Part shown: one piece after another, positions 1-4,588 of the stretch
Layout of the letters: each line of letters begins with the position of its first letter
How positions within the stretch are numbered: position 1 is the first letter of the stretch
Source: Gp13-AA77 sp036521995
GTDB taxonomy: Bacteria; Acidobacteriota; Terriglobia; UBA7540
Length of the DNA stretch: 9,419 nucleotides
Assembly: GCA_036521995.1 (NCBI GenBank)
Contig: DATDGR010000171.1
Span: forward strand, 1 to 9,419
Direction of reading: 5' to 3'
The notes under the pieces: model-generated
Told to the model about the DNA's origin: nothing
The model's database searches: none
The model's input: only the letters and a program-made list of their open reading frames with translations
Program-made: the position numbers and the translations under genes

Positions 1-174
1 GGAAGCCAGACTGAGGGCATGACAGCCGTAAGCGCTTGAAAACACTAGCTGCTAAGCCTTACCGAAGGGGTGCAGAGAAAGTGCAGGTCGCCGGCGATTC
101 GGGCGCGACCAATTGTCAAGGGGCGGATTGCCACGGGTTTCCACTAAGAGCCTGGAAGAGCCAACAAAAAACCC
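1..174. other. Upstream region of the aldolase, no gene seen
   Basis: I see no convincing gene here; the reverse-strand reading frame that crosses it is an antisense shadow of the aldolase. A possible short hairpin has GGTCGC (86-91) pairing with GCGACC (105-110) across a 13-nt loop, with no T-run after it, so it does not look like an intrinsic terminator. A TTGTCA box at 114-119 resembles a -35 element, but no acceptable -10 follows at the right spacing. The first bases (GGAAGC then CAGACTG) match the heptamer repeat found elsewhere in the window and may be the end of another array that starts outside it. Confidence 0.4.
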
Positions 175-1017
175 ATGACAAGAACTGAGGACGAACTGCG
201 CCGGGAGATTGTTGAGATCGGGCGCCGGATCCACGATCGTGGCTACGTGGCCGGCTACGACGGCAATATCTCGGCGCGCCTCGACAACCATCGTATCCTC
301 TCGACGCCGACCACGGTCTCGAAGGGCATGATGGCGGTCGATGACCTGGTGATCTGCGACTGCGAGGGAAAGAAGATCAGCGGACGGCGCAACGTGACGA
401 GCGAGATCGCCATGCACCTGCTGATTTACAAGCGACGTCCGGATGCCCTGGCCGTGGTGCACGCCCACCCACCCACGGCCACGGGCTACGCGGCCGCGGG
501 CATTCCGCTCAACAAGGCGCTGGTCTCGGAAGTGGTGCTCAGCTTCGGCTGCATTCCGCTCGCGGCCTACGGCACTCCGGGCACCCCCGAGTTGAGCGAG
601 GCATTGCTGCCGCTGGTCAGCCAATACGACGCAGTGCTGATGGCGAACCATGGCGTGGTGACGTGCGCTCCCGACCTGATGCGAGCCTATTTCAAGATGG
701 AGACCGTAGAGCATTTTGCCAAAGTTTCGCTGGTCACGGAACTGCTGGGCCGGCAGGTCTTGCTCTCCGATGCCGAAGTGGATAAACTGCTCAGCGCGCG
801 AGCCAGCTACTTTGGCCCAGGAACTCCGGGCGTCACCCGCGCCTTGGCCTGCCCGGTGACAGAGGGTGGGGTGGCTGCACAAGGTGCTGGGATCCCTAGC
901 TCGAGCACCCCGCCGGGAGAAGATCGCTTCTGGGTGTCGCGTCAGGAGCTGGAAAGCATGGTGACCGAAGCCGTCGAGGCAAATCGAAAGTCGAGAGCCG
1001 ACGGTCGAAGGCTCTAA
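175..1017 (+). CDS. Class II aldolase with C-terminal encapsulation-peptide-like helix (BMC cargo)
   Basis: This is a class II aldolase/adducin-family protein of 280 residues, related to L-fuculose-1-phosphate aldolase. Such enzymes use a divalent metal, usually zinc, to split fuculose- or rhamnulose-1-phosphate into DHAP and lactaldehyde. The metal-binding histidines are visible as HAHPP (H96, H98) and NHG (H159), and E77 in TSEIAMH sits where the catalytic glutamate is expected. The catalytic domain ends near residue 220, about the whole length of E. coli FucA (roughly 215). The remaining 60 residues are a Gly/Ser/Pro-rich linker (about 225-250) and a predicted amphipathic helix (about 254-272, core LESMVTEAV). 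That layout is typical of encapsulation peptides that dock enzymes in BMC shells, and shell genes follow directly. The ATG at 175 has only a weak, distant GGAAG upstream. The family is clear; the exact sugar phosphate is inferred from context. Confidence 0.9.
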   Translation: MTRTEDELRREIVEIGRRIHDRGYVAGYDGNISARLDNHRILSTPTTVSKGMMAVDDLVICDCEGKKISGRRNVTSEIAMHLLIYKRRPDALAVVHAHPPTATGYAAAGIPLNKALVSEVVLSFGCIPLAAYGTPGTPELSEALLPLVSQYDAVLMANHGVVTCAPDLMRAYFKMETVEHFAKVSLVTELLGRQVLLSDAEVDKLLSARASYFGPGTPGVTRALACPVTEGGVAAQGAGIPSSSTPPGEDRFWVSRQELESMVTEAVEANRKSRADGRRL

Positions 1018-1040
1018 CCTGACAAGAAATGTCGCACCGT

Positions 1041-1068
1041 GTCATGCTGAGCGAAGCGCGGCATCTGC
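1041..1068. repeat. Dispersed intergenic repeat-like element with small stem
   Basis: The sequence beginning GTCATGCTGAGCGAAGCG resembles an intergenic repeat I recall from Acidobacteriota and some other soil bacteria, usually with ATCC at one end and GGAT at the other. Here the ends read ATGC and GCAT. Relative to that recalled form, both sides have changed in a way that keeps the pairing, as expected if a stem is preserved. Family membership is from memory; only the pairing is seen directly. Confidence 0.45.
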
Positions 1069-1085
1069 TCTATTTGAAATGAGGA

Positions 1086-1119
1086 AGCGAGGCGTTAGCC
1101 CCGCTCACGGTAACGAGCG
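1086..1119 (+). promoter_or_regulatory. Two overlapping, mutually exclusive hairpins before the shell gene
   Basis: Hairpin A (1086-1105) pairs AGCG-A-GGC with GCC-C-CGCT around a GTTA loop, with one A/C mismatch. Hairpin B (1102-1119) pairs CGCTC with GAGCG around an 8-nt loop. Both need the CGCT at 1102-1105, so they cannot form together. A run of five T follows at 1128-1132, about 8 nt after hairpin B, too far for a textbook terminator. The element may only be repeat DNA, but its place between cargo and shell genes makes a role in tuning readthrough possible. Confidence 0.3.
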
Positions 1120-1200
1120 AGGAGACCTTTTTCAACGTCCCGCCGCTCTGGCTTTAGGCTATCCTGAACTCTTGTGGCTTGAACCTTGACTCGGTGGTGC

Positions 1201-1205
1201 GGAGG
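1201..1205 (+). promoter_or_regulatory. Strong ribosome binding site that fixes the BMC-H start
   Basis: GGAGG lies 6 nt before the ATG at 1212. This decides the start against the longer reading from a TTG at 1179, whose extra residues do not belong to the family. Confidence 0.8.
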
Positions 1206-1211
1206 TTTCTG

Positions 1212-1499
1212 ATGGGCGAAGCTCTAGGCATGATCGAAACGCGCGGCCTGGTGGCCATGATTGAGGCCTCCGACGCCATGGTGAAGGCCGCCAAAGTGAC
1301 CTTGGTGGGCTGGGAAAAGATTGGCTCTGGCTACGTGACGGCGCTGGTGCGCGGCGACGTGGCAGCCGTGAAGGCCGCCACGGACGCGGGCGCGGCAGCG
1401 GCCCGCCGCGTGGGCGAGCTGATTGCGGTCCACGTGATTCCGCGCCCGCATCCAAGCCTGGAAGATACCCTGCCGATCGGCAAGTCTGAAAAGGCGTAA
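1212..1499 (+). CDS. BMC-H hexameric shell protein (PduA/EutM/CcmK family)
   Basis: This 95-residue protein is a single-domain microcompartment shell protein whose hexamers tile the facets of the organelle. The start MGEALGMIETRGLVAMIEA is the family's standard N-terminus. The motif KIGSG (about residues 37-41) is the pore loop, the same as in PduA, and suggests a small polar pore for metabolites. The conserved edge motif IPRPH follows the last strand, and the tail SLEDTLPIGKSEKA is short. Length is normal for BMC-H. The ATG at 1212 is chosen because of the GGAGG 6 nt upstream and the family alignment. It lies 194 nt after the aldolase, and a vertex gene follows within 80 nt. Only one BMC-H is visible, so others may lie outside the window, since most BMC loci carry several. 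Confidence 0.97.
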   Translation: MGEALGMIETRGLVAMIEASDAMVKAAKVTLVGWEKIGSGYVTALVRGDVAAVKAATDAGAAAARRVGELIAVHVIPRPHPSLEDTLPIGKSEKA

Positions 1500-1577
1500 A
1501 GGGCGGGTGGCGAGCAAGTGAAGCTCCGCCGCTTGGAGCTGGTCGCGCGCAACTCCTCACTGATTGTTGGTCTGCTC

Positions 1578-1871
1578 ATGCTGCTTGCGAAAGTCGTCGG
1601 GACGGTCGTCGCCACCCGCAAGGATTCCCGCCTCGAGGGCAAGAAACTCCTGATCGTCGCGCCACTCACTCCCGAGGAAGTCGAGGGACAGCCTGCCGCC
1701 CGGGCCGCCGGCAAATCCAGTTACCTGGTGGCGGTTGACACGGTCAGCGCCGGCTTCCGTGAGACGGTGATCATCGTTCAGGGCAGCTCGGCTCGCATGG
1801 CGGTTACCTGCAAGGACTGTCCGGTGGACACGGCGATTGTTGGGATCGTGGACACGGTAAGCCTCAAGTAA
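1578..1871 (+). CDS. BMC-P pentameric vertex protein 1 (EutN/CcmL family)
   Basis: This 97-residue protein is a pentameric vertex protein that caps the corners of an icosahedral shell. The start MLLAKVVGTVVATRKD, the LxGKKLLIV strand, GSSAR (69-73) and the closing PVDTAIVGIVD are all family hallmarks. I use the ATG at 1578 because it gives the standard N-terminus; a GTG at 1518 would add 20 residues with no family match. No clear Shine-Dalgarno precedes 1578, so translation may be coupled to BMC-H, which ends 78 nt earlier. Oddities: the loop after the third strand is longer than in the two paralogues (TPEEVEGQPAARAAGKSSY, 31-49), the usual GAGxGE turn reads SAGFRE (57-62), and a CKDC pair (C78, C81) sits before the last strand. 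Confidence 0.93.
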   Translation: MLLAKVVGTVVATRKDSRLEGKKLLIVAPLTPEEVEGQPAARAAGKSSYLVAVDTVSAGFRETVIIVQGSSARMAVTCKDCPVDTAIVGIVDTVSLK

Positions 1872-1873
1872 AT

Positions 1874-1939
1874 CAGGAGCCAGAAACTAGAAATCAGAAA
1901 GAGCCTTTTTCAAAGTCAGTTTCTCCCTTCTGCCCTCTG
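1874..1939. repeat. Inverted pair of heptamer arrays between BMC-P1 and BMC-P2
   Basis: Four 7-bp units run forward (1874-1901: CAGGAGC, CAGAAAC, TAGAAAT, CAGAAAG). Three more run in the opposite orientation (1919-1939, read on the reverse strand as CAGAGGG, CAGAAGG, GAGAAAC). They face each other across a 17-nt spacer containing TTTTT, so the transcript could fold into an imperfect hairpin; AGAAACT (1882-1888) pairs exactly with AGTTTCT (1918-1924). The forward array starts three bases after the BMC-P1 stop codon. Confidence 0.7.
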
Positions 1940-1949
1940 GTGTTCGAAC

Positions 1950-2324
1950 ATGCTCCTGGCGCGCGTGGTCGGCAACGTAGTCTCGACGGCCAAAAACGAT
2001 TCGCTGACTGGCAAGAAACTCCTGATCCTCCAGCCCATCGACGCCCAGAGGCAGGACCGTGGCGCCAGGTTGATCGCGCTCGACAGCGTGGGAGCTGGGG
2101 CCGGTGAAACGGTCTATTACTGCCGCGGTCGGGAGGCCAGCTTCCCCTGGTATCCGGAGGAAGTGCCCGCAGACGCTGCGATTGTGGGGATTGTCGATCG
2201 GGTGAACGTTGAGAAGAAGCCGGGGCCAGGAGTCGGGAGACAGAAACCGGAAATCAGGAGACAGGAGTCGGAAGCCAGAAGTCAGGAGAAGGTAGCCACT
2301 CGAAGGCGTCGCGCTAAGAACTGA
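1950..2324 (+). CDS. BMC-P pentameric vertex protein 2 with a repeat-derived C-terminal tail
   Basis: Residues 1 to about 87 form a normal EutN/CcmL vertex domain: MLLARVVGNVVSTAKN start, LTGKKLLILQP strand, GAGAGETV turn and PADAAIVGIVD near the end. The usual GSSAR segment is replaced by GREASFPWYP, so one face of the pentamer should differ from paralogue 1. The total of 124 residues is about 35 longer than typical. The extra tail is highly charged and contains three 7-residue repeats (GVGRQKP, EIRRQES, EARSQEK at 94-114) followed by VATRRRRAKN. The DNA behind those repeats is a 7-bp tandem array. No Shine-Dalgarno is seen before the ATG at 1950; the upstream sequence is pyrimidine-rich. 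The vertex assignment is firm. Whether the basic tail has a function, for example contacting cargo or nucleic acid, is unknown. Confidence 0.92.
   Translation: MLLARVVGNVVSTAKNDSLTGKKLLILQPIDAQRQDRGARLIALDSVGAGAGETVYYCRGREASFPWYPEEVPADAAIVGIVDRVNVEKKPGPGVGRQKPEIRRQESEARSQEKVATRRRRAKN
2227..2289 (+). repeat. Nine tandem 7-bp units inside the 3' end of BMC-P2
   Basis: Nine consecutive heptamers fit CRGRRRN without a gap: CAGGAGT, CGGGAGA, CAGAAAC, CGGAAAT, CAGGAGA, CAGGAGT, CGGAAGC, CAGAAGT, CAGGAGA. Three units make 21 bases, or seven codons, so gain or loss of three units keeps the frame. The same motif occurs outside genes at 1874-1939 and 8743-8777. Confidence 0.85.
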
Positions 2325-2365
2325 ACACGGTCGAGACTTCTCACCCCGACCCCCTTCCTTTTCCC

Positions 2366-2641
2366 ATGCTTATTGGCCGCGTTACAGGTGATATCGTCGC
2401 CACTCAGAAGGCTCCCAGTCACGAGGGCCGGAAGATTCTCGTGGTTCAGCCGCTCAATCTCGATGGCAGCGACCGCGGCGACGAGGTTCTGGCGCTGGAC
2501 GCCGTCGATGCCGGGGTGGGTGACCGTGTTCTGGTGGTGACGGAAGGCTGGAGCGCCATGACCGCCGTGGGGCGGGAGCGCGCGCCCATCGATATGGCCG
2601 TGGTCGGTGTCATTGATGCCGTGACGCCGGTCGACGATTGA
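2366..2641 (+). CDS. BMC-P pentameric vertex protein 3 (EutN/CcmL family)
   Basis: This 91-residue vertex protein has the family start MLIGRVTGDIVATQK, the strand EGRKILVVQPL, the turn DAGVGDRV and the end PIDMAVVGVIDAV. It is the most compact of the three paralogues. Where the first has GSSAR it reads EGWSAM, placing a tryptophan in that loop. The ATG at 2366 gives the standard N-terminus. The 30 bases before it contain only four purines and no Shine-Dalgarno. Having three distinct vertex genes is typical of the aldolase-type BMCs described in Planctomycetes. A shell needs only twelve pentamers, so the paralogues may form mixed or alternative vertices. Its stop codon touches the ORF that contains the phosphatase gene. 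Confidence 0.93.
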   Translation: MLIGRVTGDIVATQKAPSHEGRKILVVQPLNLDGSDRGDEVLALDAVDAGVGDRVLVVTEGWSAMTAVGRERAPIDMAVVGVIDAVTPVDD

Positions 2642-2674
2642 ACGGCGTACCAGTTGATAAGAAGCATTGCGCTC

Positions 2675-2703
2675 TTTACTTGGAGTTAGAGTTTGGTTAT
2701 CAT
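2675..2703 (+). promoter_or_regulatory. Candidate sigma-70 promoter for the phosphatase
   Basis: TTTACT (2675-2680, four of six matches to TTGACA) and TATCAT (2698-2703, five of six to TATAAT) are separated by exactly 17 bases. The stretch is conspicuously AT-rich for this window. Transcription would start near 2709-2711, that is, at the GTG proposed as the phosphatase start, which would make the message leaderless. Confidence 0.45.
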
Positions 2704-2709
2704 ATTAGC

Positions 2710-3531
2710 GTGGAAGGTTACCTCAGCGCGGCTGTCGAGATCGCCCGCGAAGCCGGCGCACTGCTGGCGCAGCTTTCGAAGCGCCCGCATGAAATCTCCT
2801 ACAAGCGCCCTTCGGATATCGTCACGGAAGCCGATCGCCGCTCTGAAGCCCTGATCGTCGAGCGCTTGCGCAGCCGTTTCCCCAAGCACGCCATTGTCAG
2901 CGAGGAAGGCGGCGGCCAGAAGACGGGTTCCGACTATTGCTGGTACGTGGATCCGCTCGACGGCACCACCAACTTCGCCCACGGATTTCCGGTGTTTTGT
3001 GTTACACTGGGCCTCGCTTATCGCGATGAGGTGGTGGCTGGCGTGGTTTACGACCCCATGCGTGACGAGCTTTTTACGGCGGAGCGCGGCTCGGGCGCCT
3101 ATCTCAATCACCACCAGCGCCTGCGTGCCTCCCAGAACGCCAGGCTCAGTGAGTGCCTGGTGGCCACAGGCTTTCCTCCCTTCATGCGCGATCACGAACT
3201 CAACATTGAGCTCTACTATCGCTTCACCCGCCTCACCCACGGTGTGCGGCGGGCAGGCTCGGCCGCTCTTGATCTCTGTTCGGTGGCGGCTGGGCGCTTC
3301 GATGGCTTTTGGGAGCTCAAACTGAATCCCTGGGACAAGGCCGCCGGTAGCCTGATGGTGACTGAGGCCGGAGGCCAGGTCACTGATCTGGAGGGTGGGC
3401 CCTTCCAACTCCTCGGGGAGGCGATTTTCGCTTCCAATGGCCTGGTGCATAACCAGATGCTGGCCGTGTTTTCCGAATCGAACGCCCGTCAGACGCGGCT
3501 CACGCCCGAGGTTTCTCCGGCTAACCCGTAG
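2710..3531 (+). CDS. Inositol-monophosphatase-family phosphatase (SuhB/IMPase-like)
   Basis: This is a magnesium-dependent, lithium-sensitive type of sugar- or inositol-phosphate phosphatase. Family motifs appear in order: DIVTEAD (36-42), SEEGG (64-68), the signature DPLDGTTNF (81-89) and NPWDKAAG (206-213). The expected metal ligands E65, D81, D84 and D209 are all present, and RRAGSAALDL matches the SuhB-type substrate region. The frame is open back to a TTG at 2638, but the extra 24 residues match nothing in the family. I prefer the GTG at 2710, giving 273 residues, close to the usual 260-270. No Shine-Dalgarno precedes it, and a candidate promoter ends just before it. Substrate cannot be read from sequence: myo-inositol-1-phosphate, fructose-1,6-bisphosphate and other sugar phosphates are all possible in this family. 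A link to the BMC is suggested only by adjacency. Confidence 0.9.
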   Translation: MEGYLSAAVEIAREAGALLAQLSKRPHEISYKRPSDIVTEADRRSEALIVERLRSRFPKHAIVSEEGGGQKTGSDYCWYVDPLDGTTNFAHGFPVFCVTLGLAYRDEVVAGVVYDPMRDELFTAERGSGAYLNHHQRLRASQNARLSECLVATGFPPFMRDHELNIELYYRFTRLTHGVRRAGSAALDLCSVAAGRFDGFWELKLNPWDKAAGSLMVTEAGGQVTDLEGGPFQLLGEAIFASNGLVHNQMLAVFSESNARQTRLTPEVSPANP

Positions 3532-3564
3532 CCGCCTTCGAAAATCGGTGAGACCTGTCGCTTC

Positions 3565-4575
3565 ATGAACGGCCATCTCACAGCGCGCGCGTGGCTCCGG
3601 GAACGCAGCCGCCTGATCACGCTGCTGGACGCCGGCCGTGCAGACTCCAAGTTGCCGGAGCAAGCTGAGGTCAAGACCGGTCCGTGGGTGGCGGCTGGTA
3701 CCAGCGGTGCACAATCAAAGCGGATCCGGCGTTCCCCTGCCCTTCACCGGCGTGCGGCCCTCACCCTTCTTTCTCTCGGCCGGGCGGCACCGGGCGGGTT
3801 GCCACCCGCCTGGGTCACTGACCCGGAGGTAACAGAGACGGTCATCTGGCTGAATCGTCTGCCGCCGGCCTTTGACGGCCTGAAGATCGTTCACCTCACC
3901 GACATCCACCACAGCATCTTTACCCCCCTCGAAGAGGTCGAGCGCGCCGTTCACCTCGCCAACCGCCTCGCGCCCGACCTGGTCGCGCTCACCGGCGACT
4001 ATGTGACGATGTCGCCGGCGTTCATTGGCCCCGTGGCGCGGACCCTGGGCAAGCTACGGGCGCGGCTCGGCGTCTTCGCCGTGCTTGGCAATCATGACTT
4101 TCAAGTCGATGCCTCCGAGGTTGCACGGGCCTTGCGCGCCCACCACATCCGCGTGTTGCGCAATTCCAAGCATCCGATTCGCGCCGGTAAGAGAACCCTC
4201 TGGGTGCTCGGTGTGGACGACCTCTGGTGGAATTCGGACGATCTTCCGGCTGCGCTCGAATCGGTTCCGCCGCGCGACCCGAAGATTCTGCTCTGTCACA
4301 ACCCGCACGGCATTTGGGAGGCCTCCACCCACGGCATCGACCTCGTGCTCTCGGGCCACACCCACGGAGGGCAGGTGCGGCTGCCGGGCCTGCGCTCGCT
4401 TTACCGCTCGAAGCTCGGCGAGCGTTTTGTCGAAGGCTGGAACCGGTTGAATGGCACGCAGATCTACGTCAACCGTGGCATCGGCAAGGTGGTGGTTCCC
4501 ATCCGAGTCGCCTGTCCGGCAGAGATTGCCGTCCTTCGGCTGCACCGCGCTCACCGGCACTCCGGCCACCACTGA
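3565..4575 (+). CDS. Calcineurin-like metallophosphoesterase (YkuE/YaeI-like)
   Basis: This is a two-metal phosphoesterase with the complete motif set: TDIHH (D113, H115), TGDY (D145), GNHD (N176, H177), LLCHNP (H245) and GHTHGGQ (H265, H267). The GHTHGGQ form and the lead-in LPPAFDGLKIVHLTDIH are typical of the YkuE/YaeI group, often membrane-anchored or exported and sometimes acting on lipid-linked phosphates such as UDP-2,3-diacylglucosamine. The N-terminus is odd. Those proteins usually begin with a short basic stretch and one hydrophobic segment; here a weak equivalent (RRAALTLLSLG, about 62-72) is preceded by some 50 unmatched residues. A GTG at 3688 (residue 42) would give a more normal length. 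Upstream of 3565, GGTGAG is about 12 nt away, a poor spacing. It follows the phosphatase by 33 nt and precedes the permease by 13 nt, consistent with one transcript. Confidence 0.87.
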   Translation: MNGHLTARAWLRERSRLITLLDAGRADSKLPEQAEVKTGPWVAAGTSGAQSKRIRRSPALHRRAALTLLSLGRAAPGGLPPAWVTDPEVTETVIWLNRLPPAFDGLKIVHLTDIHHSIFTPLEEVERAVHLANRLAPDLVALTGDYVTMSPAFIGPVARTLGKLRARLGVFAVLGNHDFQVDASEVARALRAHHIRVLRNSKHPIRAGKRTLWVLGVDDLWWNSDDLPAALESVPPRDPKILLCHNPHGIWEASTHGIDLVLSGHTHGGQVRLPGLRSLYRSKLGERFVEGWNRLNGTQIYVNRGIGKVVVPIRVACPAEIAVLRLHRAHRHSGHH

Positions 4576-4588
4576 CGCCTTCCCTCCT

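Noticed and set aside
52..882. Reverse-strand open frame (276 codons) antisense to the aldolase
   Set aside because: Its composition (Arg, His and Gln rich, no motif) is typical of a shadow frame; the forward frame carries all aldolase motifs.
1179..1211. Extended N-terminus of BMC-H from a TTG
   Set aside because: The ATG at 1212 has GGAGG at ideal spacing and gives the conserved family start; the extra 11 residues do not fit.
1874..2289. CRISPR-like array
   Set aside because: The units are 7 bp, degenerate and directly tandem, without spacers, and no cas genes are present.
2686..3714. Long reverse-strand open frame (342 codons) across the phosphatase
   Set aside because: It lies antisense to a gene with complete IMPase motifs, its own translation shows no recognisable domain, and such frames are common in GC-rich DNA.
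4451..4588. Extended permease N-terminus overlapping the metallophosphoesterase
   Set aside because: The 46 residues are Arg/Ser/Pro-rich out-of-frame translation of the upstream gene; the ATG at 4589 gives a normal APC N-terminus.
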